Shown here piece after piece: positions 23,301-32,900 of a stretch of DNA of 64,000 nt. The DNA lies in the NCBI RefSeq assembly GCF_932526225.1, contig NC_064039.1, forward strand, positions 3,983,001-4,047,000. The letters are read 5' to 3'. Positions within the stretch are counted from its first letter, which is position 1, and each line of letters opens with the position of its first letter. The notes below the pieces were generated by a model. The model did not search any database. It saw only the letters and a list, made by a program, of their open reading frames with translations, and had not been told where the DNA came from. The translations under genes were made by a program, and so were the position numbers. This stretch comes from Nematostella vectensis. Lineage: Eukaryota > Cnidaria > Anthozoa > Actiniaria > Edwardsiidae.

Positions 23301-24651
23301 TTAGGGTATCAGAAACATCCTTAGAAGCATACGATAAAAAAAAAACTTAGGCATTATTTTAAATAATTTGTTTTTCAAATACTAAAACAAGGGTTTATAA
23401 GGACAAACTTATTTATGCAGCTAGGATTCCACATCCCTCGAATGTCACCTGCAAATAACATTGTCGCATTTCGCGACATACGTCCGCAATCCTTCCTCTT
23501 TGCTCGACTACACTTCCTCTAATATTAAAGACTAGCGTTTCTCGCAGTATTTGCATTTATCTCCTATCTATCGGAGTCGAGAAGGCGACGCGGGAAGAGA
23601 TATTGTGTCGCGAATTCTTATTATGAGTTTTTTATGGTCTGCAAATATGATCTTGCAAAACAAATACTTATTAATCGATATTTGGAACAAAGTTACTTCT
23701 ACAAGTATTATGTGTATAAGTTACAATATTTAATTTGGTGTTCCATTTCTAATTTAAGCAAAAATATGTTAAGACAACAAAGAAAGTTAAATCCAATTTC
23801 TTTGAAATATAAACTTGAAAAAAAACTCAAAACTAAATCATACCTGCGCTTGTTCTCATGCAAGTTGTTTCAAAACTATAGTTATTATGTATAATATTTT
23901 CGAGTTGAAAGAATCTTTTTAATGGGATTACAATAAATACAGCGTAGCAATTACTTCCTTATACATAAGGTCGAACAACTATAATTATATAAAAATTTGA
24001 AAGAAGAGAGAATTTAAAAATACAAGCTCACTAGGGTCCAATAAAAGTTTTAAAACGTCCTGCGCACGGGGTTTGACTTTGTGGAATCTACAAAGAAGTC
24101 TTTCAAAGAAAGCGAGCATTATTCATGTTGTTGCAGCATAATAAATTAGGTTTATAATTTCGGAAAGTTTACATACAAGTTTACTTAATCTCAGTGTGAA
24201 AATTGAATAAACTACAGTGACTGGTATGCTTTCAGTGTCGGGACAGGCATGGTGGAGTTGGAATCGAACTCGCAAAAGGGAGAAAGTTCACAAATGAAGC
24301 GCACATCTATATAAAACCCACAATAAGTAACTATGCAAAATAAAATATTCATGCCTACAAGACAGGACGAGTTGTCTTGGAAGCATTGTGTATATTCTTA
24401 CCTTGCCAGCTCGAGTAACCGCCATTGATAGTCGGTTCATTTACGCCAGTTTGTGTTGGTGTTGGGGTTGATAAAATACTTGATTTACTAAAAATAGAAG
24501 CCGATTCTCCGTGGGCATATCCACAGGTTCCAGTAAGAAGCACGAAGATAATAAACACGGCTTCTTTGCTGTTGACCGTTGACCGAATTCGCCGAATGTG
24601 AGCTGCTCTTGGCCAACTCTGGCTTGCGTATAGAACTTTGCGCTCTCTCAT
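4496..24651 (-). CDS. Giant secreted-then-anchored mucin: signal peptide, repeats, SEA-like module, TM helix, long tail (16 exons)
   Basis: Exons (minus, 5' to 3'): 24651-24402, 22926-13590, 12748-12586, 12214-12062, 11174-10983, 10415-10306, 10182-9897, 9740-9552, 8498-8394, 8041-7913, 7705-7671, 7315-7108, 6769-6635, 6542-6489, 6261-6084, 5301-4496. Every junction is GT-AG and every phase agrees; the lengths sum to 12,330 nt, or 4,109 residues plus stop. The order is signal peptide (hydrophobic core about 31-41), a roughly 3,100-residue Ser/Thr-rich repeat region full of N-x-S/T sequons, a SEA-like module (about 3,160-3,300), a TM helix (about 3,326-3,346) and a cytoplasmic tail of about 760 residues with a coiled coil. 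The SEA-like module lacks the GS[V]VV cleavage motif. It is likely a cell-surface mucin. The family is not recognised beyond this, and the link at the weak acceptor before 12748 is the least certain. Confidence 0.88.
6084..10415 (-). CDS. Giant mucin exons 6-15: cytoplasmic tail
   Basis: Ten exons, all in agreeing phase, encode a charged intracellular region. Exon 10182-9897 is rich in Arg/Glu with PPLPKH; 9740-9552 has a Pro-rich segment. 8041-7913 is a strongly basic/acidic coiled coil (NVERWRNKQRQREKLRQ). 7705-7671 is a 35-nt microexon. 7315-7108 ends in a Lys/Arg cluster (RLKRKRKKRKAKK). 6542-6489 is an 18-codon exon. Such a long tail suggests links to cytoskeleton or signalling partners, but no known domain is recognised. 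Confidence 0.85.
6245..6475 (-). repeat. ~34-bp repeats copying the 5' end of mucin exon 15 with its acceptor
   Basis: On the minus strand the true acceptor and exon start read ATCCACAG|GTATCCCCTC (6261). Four or more decayed copies of ATCCACAGGTATCCC(C) occur in the preceding intron at about 6350-6470, with spacing near 34 bp. Confidence 0.75.
8535..8990. repeat. Imperfect GATGAT/GGTGAT microsatellite
   Basis: About 450 bp of degenerate trinucleotide and hexanucleotide GATGAT/GGTGGT sequence lies in the intron between mucin exons 8 and 9. Open frames here are simple-sequence artefacts. Confidence 0.85.
9385..9570 (-). repeat. Three tandem copies of the mucin exon 8 donor region (~65 bp)
   Basis: The exon 8 end reads on the minus strand TCAGGACTACCGCAG|GTATATAGCCATG (9552). 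Two extra decayed copies follow in the intron (plus-strand CATGGCTATATACCTGCGGTAG near 9473 and a weaker CATGGCAATAACTGTGGTAG near 9402), each with flanking TTTCTC...GGAG sequence. One copy keeps an intact GTATAT donor. Confidence 0.75.
10983..12748 (-). CDS. Giant mucin exons 3-5: SEA-like module and transmembrane helix
   Basis: Exon 12748-12586 (phase 2 in, 0 out) encodes a charged helical segment (EAVKKDSARRRRQVVEE). Exon 12214-12062 encodes strands such as VVSVKRVNPESEMVEIQYRV and a second helix (AAQVTELTSKLSKGEIGKVM). This helix-strand order fits a SEA-like fold, but the cleavage loop reads PESEMVEI rather than GSVVV, so autoproteolysis is not expected. Exon 11174-10983 (64 codons) encodes a short stalk, a TM helix (WTAVIVACSVIAIIIILIIY) and the basic anchor KCVARKRKRVR. 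The upstream acceptor at 12749 has a weak polypyrimidine tract. Confidence 0.82.
12290..12540. repeat. A-rich AAC/AACAGC low-complexity tract
   Basis: Degenerate AACAACAGC-type sequence of about 250 bp in the intron between SEA exons. Frames read as poly-Asn/Lys or poly-Leu and are not genes. Confidence 0.8.
13590..22926 (-). CDS. Giant mucin exon 2: single 9,337-nt repeat exon
   Basis: One exon runs from acceptor ATACTTTAG (starts 22926) to donor CAA|GTGAGT (ends 13590). It encodes two main tandem arrays. The N-terminal one has a 16-residue unit like SIMASPTTSVTPSNTS (48 bp). The central one has a 23-residue unit like VNATPTISPSPNGTTSS-VYETIA (69 bp). A unit of roughly 50 residues appears in 3-4 copies near the C-terminal end. 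Composition is overwhelmingly Ser, Thr, Pro, Ala and Asn, with an N-glycosylation sequon in nearly every unit and dense potential O-glycosylation sites. The last residues (ELVVIVLAVPVNED...) begin the SEA-like fold. No internal stop occurs over about 3,100 codons. Confidence 0.92.
13850..14340 (-). repeat. Tandem ~150-bp coding repeats
   Basis: Three to four near-identical copies encode blocks such as SIALATSAISAMVDASSSAS in the C-terminal part of the mucin exon. They are highly similar to each other, so the duplication is recent. Confidence 0.8.
15370..18990 (-). repeat. 69-bp coding tandem array (23-residue mucin unit)
   Basis: About 50 units of 69 nt encode N[AS]TPTISPSPNGTTSSVYETIA-like repeats on the minus strand. 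Units vary (T/S, P/T, A/S swaps) and a few are shortened (SSSTYETVAVNATT), so some internal gain and loss of units has occurred. Confidence 0.88.
20270..22830 (-). repeat. 48-bp coding tandem array (16-residue mucin unit)
   Basis: About 50 units of 48 nt encode SIMASPTTSVTPSNTS-like repeats on the minus strand. A higher-order pattern is visible: a multi-unit block containing the odd unit with PSITSIMASPTTSGTPSN recurs near 20700, 21480 and 22280, showing segmental duplication within the array. Confidence 0.88.
24402..24651 (-). CDS. Giant mucin exon 1: start codon and signal peptide
   Basis: ATG at 24651-24649. The N-terminal region is about 30 residues and basic, then comes a hydrophobic core (AVFIIFVLLTGTCGYA) with likely cleavage near AHG/ES, followed by a Ser/Thr/Pro-rich start of the mature chain. 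The exon ends CAAG|GTAAG at 24402 in phase 1, which matches the phase-1 start of the repeat exon at 22926 (...WQ-G-GSNVS...). The n-region is longer than usual, but no other in-frame Met lies nearby. Confidence 0.85.
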
Positions 24652-26951
24652 CTAATTATGGGCGACCACATGGGACTTTTTGAAGCTTGTATCATTCCTT
24701 GTAACGACTTAGTGTTCACTCTCTGCTCGTGGAGTTTTCACGATTTGTTTTCGATGTCACAAAAAGGCCAGAGCTTCAACAATTTGCTTTGTGAACATTT
24801 GACTGCATGGCAACGGGGGACGGGACGACAACGTAGCAACGTGACGCTCTAGTTAATAAGTGAATGAATAAGTGAATTCCAATTAGCGCTGATATTAAGA
24901 ATTGTATGGTAATGAATTCTAACTTAAGGAGTTTGCTGGTCACGCTTATAGAGCGATACTTTAGAATTAGTAGGGTAATTATCTGGAACAAAAACAATTT
25001 TCAGCTGAGTCTGCTAATCTAAAATTAGACACAGAGAAACCCGCCATGCAGGATTGGATTCCATTCTACCGCAACAAAAATTCATAAAACGAGGTCAGTA
25101 TTGACAGGAGTTGCAAGCGGTAACTGTGACAACAAAAATCGATGGCAACAATACGTGCACATTAGACTGCAGTACACGCTCGACTTTATATGCGAGAACT
25201 GTGCATTATTATCTGTCGATGGCAAGTAAGGCATCCGAATTTCGGTGGCCTGATTGTCTACACTCTGGACTCTTATTTTTTTAAATAGCTTCTAGCCTGA
25301 TATTTCACCAAATTGCTGTTGATCTTTGCTTCCTAATAATTCATTGGATATCTTATTTTTAAATGCATTAGAATTCAAGCCTTTAAATGCTCGAAAAGTA
25401 AGAACGGCCAAGCCTCAACTGAAAATTATATACGTTCTTATTAAAAAAGTAAAAGAGTGTTTTCACGAATAAAACTTATTGTATCACCGTTTTTGTGAGG
25501 TTTCAATCAGAAAGACAGAACGAAGAGTTTGATCACGCGGTAAATTCGCTAAAACACTACTTGCTACGCAGGCTAGAGTTTCGGAGGAGGGGAGTTATAG
25601 GCTCTTGTATATATTTTCTCACTCAAATGGCTTCTATCGAAAATCGATCGTGTTTTTGGTGTCTTGAGGGAGAAGTAAAAGACACCAAAAAGAACGCAAC
25701 GAGCGTTTCTTTGACCCCGGCGTGCGAATAACAACATTTGGATGGTAAGCGTGTGGTGTTGCATGACATTAATGCAACCGTTTGACCTACTCATGTGAAG
25801 AGAGGTAAAGAACAGAGATTAGCGATGACAACAACTTGTCATATTCAATAACTGACATTTTTAGGATGCTGAAAATGCTGATGAAAATATTAAGAGCTCA
25901 GGACCTAATTTCAATTTTCTTTTGGCGTTTGTTTAGAAAATCAGTGAACGGACAAAATAACAGCCAAAACTGTCTCAAATCCCCTCAGCTATTGTTATTG
26001 AGGCGTATTTAGGCTTCCCGCGGTTTTTTAGGACGCGGTTAATTTGGACGTGTGACAAACAACGACTACGTAGGGGAGTAAGAGACCAGGGTCCTGAAAG
26101 GCTGGATAAAGTTATCCACGGACAAGTCATCTGTTGTATAGGATTTGTTCAGGATTTATCCGTTGGATAAACATTTATCTACAGATAATTCTTATCTGGC
26201 CTTCTAGGAACCGGCCCCAGGAGGATGCGCTCAACTCTCAATCACACGCCTTAGCTTCTAGGGGGTGGGGGGGGGGGGTGGGGGTGGGGGGTTGGGGCAC
26301 TATGATGAGAAACACCAATAGTAACGCGCCCAAATACTTATTCGATATTCTTCCGCAAAGAAGGTTTCGCTATACATCGATTACAGTGACCCCCCCCCCC
26401 CCCCGACTTTCACCCCCCTCACTATCATCACTACTGTTCACATGGTATCAAATGGCAAAAAATATATTTATTGTCGGCACTACCTCCGTTGTAACCCGAG
26501 AGGACCGTTACCGTATCTATCTCTGTCATGCGCTGTCAAGCCAGACAACTTCATTCCTTGCGTAAACAAAGCAGAACCAATTTTAAAACAAGAATCATTC
26601 CCTGAATCGCCCCGCGGACAAACGTGTGTGAAAATTGAAGCTCGGTTAAAGCACAAGTGTTTCGCGTTTTCCTTCTTGTATTTCTCACTTGGATTAGACA
26701 AGTAATGAACTGCTACCGCCCGCCTTCCGTCGTGTTGTCAGCGAGACCCCGCGCAGAAAAGTTTGCCTAAAGCTCACATCATCTTCAACTATTATCTTCT
26801 TATCGGTATTTACCCGGTGTGTCTATAGGCTCAAATCCCGAGCGCTCTACCTTAGCAATGGTACCAGGAGACCGTAGAAGGCCTCTAGAGTGGCCGAGGA
26901 TGCTCTAGTAATTAATGTTCTTGACTGAAAGATGACAGTTTCTCCGTGGTG
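24652..26951. other. Divergent intergenic region
   Basis: Lies between the minus-strand giant mucin start and the plus-strand TM-protein candidate start. No convincing exon was seen. It contains a MITE-like element near 26089-26221, poly-G and poly-C tracts (26262-26292, 26390-26405) and otherwise AT-rich sequence. Promoters for both genes should lie here, but no specific element could be supported. Confidence 0.5.
26089..26221. mobile_element. Short MITE-like element with imperfect terminal inverted repeats
   Basis: The left end GGGTCCTGAAAGGCTGGATA is imperfectly inverted at the right end, where the reverse complement reads GGTTCCTAGAAGGCCAGATA. Internal GGATAA/TTATCC motifs add smaller palindromes. 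The length (about 130 bp) and non-coding content fit a MITE. Confidence 0.45.
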
Positions 26952-29900
26952 ATGGCAGGAATGCAGACTCGCTCTTATACTTTACAAGGTGAGTAAACAG
27001 ATCCTTTGCTTGATCACTCTAGAAGCCAAACACACTTGACTGATATTCCATATAAACTACTCTTCTATCAAACCAGCGCTTAATCCGACGAACCACTGAA
27101 AATAAATCGAGTTTTTTGCTAATACAGTATTAGGGGCTCTACAAGAATCTTTTCCATAATTAGGATCTCTTTCATAATTGTCTGAGTTGAGCCAGTCCTA
27201 TAACATGCTCAAACGATATTAGTTGAGATATTCGTTAGTTGCCTTTCTGTCTTAAAAAGTCGCTCTAAAAGAGATTTTAATGACTGCCATTAGGACAAAT
27301 TACCTTGCATTTTTTTTTTAAAGTGAGTGGTTCTTATCATAAGGAAGTACGGGTAGACTTTTTTTAATCTTTCTTGCCTTTTGTCCTTCGGAAGTATTTT
27401 TTTTATATTCTCGATTCCCGCTAGCGTCTATAGCAAAATATTTTCAATTCTTTGACCGGAAAAGAGTGCATTACCAACCTGTCGAGGCCATAATATAAAG
27501 GTACATCTATTTTTTTTGGGGGGGTATTATGATTGATGCAACTATAATTTTATGTACACTTCTGATATGTGATAATCCTAGGAAATTTAATCTCAATACA
27601 GTATTTTGCAAATATTTTAAAGCCGAAATGGTTGCTATGTAACCGCTTGTATGATGCGCCTAGCCCGCAGGCGCAAAGAGTGGATCTGGAGATCGCTGTC
27701 GCTTCCTCCCATAGCATTATATTCATCGCCTCTAGTTCGCATTTTTTGTATGTTCTTGACTTCAAGGACGGATCAAGGGAGGGTGGATTGGAAACCGGCC
27801 AACATTTCGTTTATTTTTTGTTTCTTATTACCCCATAACCCGAAATCGTTTTTGCGCGACTTCCCAAAAAGCCAAAACCGTCAATATTATTCTAAACTGA
27901 CTTCGCGCTATTACCAAACAAGACAATCAAACCGAGCACATCAAACCCGCCCTCAAAGTTTGAGAACTACGCACTATTCCCTCGATTTCGACATCCATTT
28001 CACATCGAATAAGGCGGAGAATTTCTCTGAGTACTTAGCAACTTATAGCTAACAAAATATCAAGTGCGACTTTTTTTAAATTGATGCGACTTTTTGTAAA
28101 GTGTCATTGAAATTTGAGCTTTTCGTCCCTTATCTTACACACAGGGCAATCGGCCTCACGTTATTTGTGTTTTGAAAATCAGTCCGTAATACAAGGAACC
28201 TATAGCCATTGTAAGAAGTTGTGTCTTCTCTCTCTATCTGGAATTACGCGTTTTCCAGGTTTTTCCGTCATGTCCTCGATTTCGGATTGAATGCGACGTT
28301 TCTCTCCTCAGCATCCAAAACAACGTACACACCTACCATTGCCGCTACCGCTATTGTAGCCACCACAGGAACCCCATACATGCGCGGGACTTCACCCAAC
28401 AGTACTGATGCTCCGAGTGGTATAGAGGATGTAATCTTGGTGTTTGTCGCGGGCTCAGTTCCCAGTCTCGTCATTCTATGCCTGCTGTGTTTTCTCGTGT
28501 ACAATAAGCTACTGGCTTGGAGGGATCGGCGCAAGATAAGGGGAAACCACGCCAATGTGAGTCATAGGGTAACCAGATACCCCTGTCCATCTTGCTTCCA
28601 ACCAATCCCAGTGGAGGAACTAGGAAAGGGGGTTCAGGTGGAAGCAGCGGAAAGGGACGGCCATCTTTATTATCTCTTTGCAGTGCGCATGCAACAGATT
28701 TTTGCGTCATGTCCAGGGCTGTAGCCAGAATCAAAACTTTACCAGCCACTGGATGATAAATCCAACAAAATCAGGTGTTTTATCAATTACTTTTCAATTA
28801 TGAAATACTAAACTTCGAAATTTCACCAAGGCGAGTGCCTCAGTTGCCTCGGTGGCTACGGCCTTGATGTCATGATCTAGAGTATGTATGGGATCTAGGG
28901 TATGCATGGGATCTAGGGTATGTATGGGATCTAGGGTATGTATGGGATCTAGAGTATGTATGGGATCTAGAGTATGTATGGGATCTAGGGTATGTATGGG
29001 ATCTAGGGTATGTATGGATCTAGGGTATGTATGGGATCTAGGGTATGTATGGGATCTAGGGTATGTATGGGATCTAGGGTATGTATGGGATCTAGGGTAT
29101 GTATGGGATCTAGAGTATGTATGGGATCTAGAGTATGTATGGGATGTAGAGTATGTATGGGATGTAGAGTATGTACGGGATCTAGAGTATGTATGGGATC
29201 TAGAGTATGTATGGGATCTAGAGTATGTATGGGATCTAGGGTATGTATGGGATCTAGAGTATGTATGGGATGTAGAGTATGTATGGAATCTAGAGTATGT
29301 ATGGGATGTAGAGTATGTATGGGATCTAGAGTATGTATGGGATCTAGGGTATGTACGGGATCTAGAGTATGTATGGGATCTAGGGTATGTATGGGATCTA
29401 GAGTATGTATGGGATCTAGAGTATGTATGGGATCTAGGGTATGTACGGGATCTAGAGTATGTATGGGATCTAGGGTATGTATGGGATCTAGGGTATGTAT
29501 GGGATCTAGAGTATGTATGGGATCTAGAGTATGTATGGGATCTAGGGTATGTACGGGATCTAGAGTATGTATGGGATCTAGAGTATGTATGGGATCTAGG
29601 GTATGTATGGGATCTAGAGTATGTACGGGATCTAGAGTATGTATGGGATCTAGGGTATGTATGGGATCTAGAGTATGTATGGGATCTAGAGTAAGTATGG
29701 GATCTAGGGTATGTATGGGATCTAGGGTATGTATGGGATCTAGAGTATGTATGGGAAGTAGGGTATGTATGGGATCTAGGGTATGTATGGGATGTAGAGT
29801 ATGTATGGGATCTAGGGTATGTATGGGATCTAGAGTATGTATGGGATCTAGAGTATGTATGGGATCTAGGGTATGTATGGGATCTAGAGTATGTATGGGA

Positions 29901-32900
29901 TCTAGAGTATGTATGGGATCTAGAGTATGTATGGGATGTAGACTATGTATGGGATCTAGAGTATGTATGGGATGTAGAGTATGTATGGGATCTAGAGTAT
30001 GTATGGAATCTAGGGTATGTATGGGATCTAGGGTATGTATGGGATCTAGAGTATGTATGGGATCTAGAGTATGTATGGGATCTAGAGTATGTATGGGATG
30101 TAGAGTATGTATGGGATCTAGAGTATGTATGGGATCTAGAGTATGTATGGGATGTAGAGTATGTATGGGATCTAGAGTATGTATGGGATCTAGAGTATGT
30201 ATGGGATCTAGAGTATGTATGGGATGTAGAGTATGTATGGGATGTAGAGTATGTATGGGATGTAGAGTATGTATGGGATCTAGAGTATGTATGGGATGTA
30301 GAGTATGTATGGGATCTAGAGTATGTATGGGATCTAGAGTATGTATGGGATCTAGGGTATGTATGGGATCTAGGGTATGTATGGGATCTAGAGTATGTAT
30401 GGGATCTAGAGTATGTATGGGATCTAGAGTATGTATGAGATCTAGAGTATGTATGGGATCTAGAGTATGTATGGGATCTAGAGTATGTATGGGATCTAGG
30501 GTATGTATGGGATCTAGGGTATGTATGGATCTAGGGTATGTATGGGATCTAGGGTATGTATGGGATCTAGGGTATGTATGGGATCTAGAGTATGTATGGG
30601 ATCTAGGGTATGTATGGGATCTAGAGTATGTATGGGATCTAGAGTATGTATGGGATCTAGAGTATGTATGGGATCTAGGGTATGTATGGGATCTAGGGTA
30701 TGTATGGGATCTAGAGTATGTATGGGATCTAGAGTATGTATGGGATCTAGGGTATGTATGGGATCTAGAGTATGTATGGGATCTAGAGTATGTACGGGAT
30801 CTAGAGTATGTATGGGATCTAGAGTATGTATGGGATGTAGAGTATGTACGGGATCTAGAGTATGTATGGGATGTAGAGTATGTATGGGATGTAGAGTATG
30901 TATGGATCTAGAGTATGTACGGGATCTAGAGTATGTATGGGATGTAGAGTATGTATGGGATCTAGAGTATGTATGGGATCTAGAGTATGTATGGATCTAG
31001 AGTATGTATGGGATCTAGGGTATGTATGGGATCTAGGGTATGTATGGGATCTAGGGTATGTATGGGATCTAGAGTATGTATGGTATCTAGAGTATGTATG
31101 GGATCTAGGGTATGTATGGGATCTAGGGTATGTATGGGATCTAGAGTATGTATGGGATCTAGAGTATGTATGGGATCTAGAGTATGTATGGGATCTAGAG
31201 TATGTATGGGATCTAGGGTATGTACGGGATCTAGAGTATGTATGGGATCTAGGGTATGTATGGGATCTAGAGTATGTATGGGATCTAGAGTATGTATGGG
31301 ATCTAGGGTATGTACGGGATCTAGAGTATGTATGGGATCTAGGGTATGTATGGGATCTAGGGTATGTATGGGATCTAGAGTATGTATGGGATCTAGAGTA
31401 TGTATGGGATCTAGGGTATGTACGGGATCTAGAGTATGTATGGGATCTAGAGTATGTATGGGATCTAGGGTAAGTATGGGATCTAGAGTATGTACGGGAT
31501 CTAGAGTATGTATGGGATCTAGGGTATGTATGGGATCTAGAGTATGTATGGGATGTAGAGTATGTATGGGATCTAGGGTATGTATGGGATCTAGAGTATG
31601 TATGGGATCTAGAGTATGTATGGGATCTAGAGTATGTATGGGATCTAGGGTATGTACGGGATCTAGAGTATGTATGGGATCTAGAGTATGTATGGGATCT
31701 AGGGTATGTACGGGATCTAGGGTATGTATGGGATCTAGGGTATGTATGGATCTAGGGTATGTATGGGATCTAGAGTATGTATGGGATCTAGGGTATGTAT
31801 GGATCTAGGGTATGTATGGGATCTAGAGTATGTATGGGATCTAGGGTATGTATGGATCTAGGGTATGTATGGGATCTAGAGTATGTATGGGATCTAGAGT
31901 ATGTATGGGATCTAGGGTATGTATGGGATGTAGAGTATGTATGGGATCTAGGGTATGTATGGGATCTAGAGTATGTATGGGATCTAGGGTATGTATGGGA
32001 TGTAGAGTATGTATGGGATCTAGGGTATGTATGGGATCTAGGGTATGTATGGGATGTAGAGTATGTATGGGATCTAGAGTATGTATGGGATGTAGAGTAT
32101 GTATGGGATCTAGAGTATGTATGGATCTAGGGTATGTATGGGATCTAGAGTATGTATGGGATCTAGGGTATGTATGGATCTAGGGTATGTATGGGATCTA
32201 GAGTATGTATGGGATCTAGGGTATGTATGGATCTAGGGTATGTATGGGATCTAGAGTATGTATGGGATCTAGAGTATGTATGGGATCTAGGGTATGTATG
32301 GGATGTAGAGTATGTATGGGATCTAGGGTATGTATGGGATCTAGAGTATGTATGGGATCTAGGGTATGTATGGGATGTAGAGTATGTATGGGATGTAGAG
32401 TATGTATGGGATCTAGAGTATGTATGGGATCTAGAGTATGTATGGGATCTAGGGTATGTATGGGATCTAGAGTATGTATGGGATGTAGAGTATGTATGGG
32501 ATCTAGGGTATGTATGGATCTAGGGTATGTATGGGATCTAGAGTATGTATGGGATCTAGGGTATGTATGGGATCTAGGGTATGTATGGGATCTAGAGTAT
32601 GTATGGGATCTAGGGTATGTATGGGATCTAGAGTATGTATGGGATCTAGAGTATGTATGGGATCTAGAGTATGTATGGGATCTAGAGTATGTATGGGATC
32701 TAGAGTATGTATGGGATCTAGAGTATGTATGGGATCTAGAGTATGTACGGGATCTAGAGTATGTATGGGATCTAGAGTATGTATCTGCCGGGCTTTTTCA
32801 GAATAAAAAAAAACAGATGCTAGTATTTCAAGTAAGAAATCTAGATTTATGAAAAACAAATAAAAAATTTGATCTGAAATGTTTTCCAAAGGGGATGAAA

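Noticed and set aside
28888-32852. Several long frames (up to 633 codons) of MGSRVC or YVWDLE repeats
   Set aside because: 18-bp minisatellite artefacts. Frame changes coincide with 17-bp units, and nothing non-repetitive is encoded.
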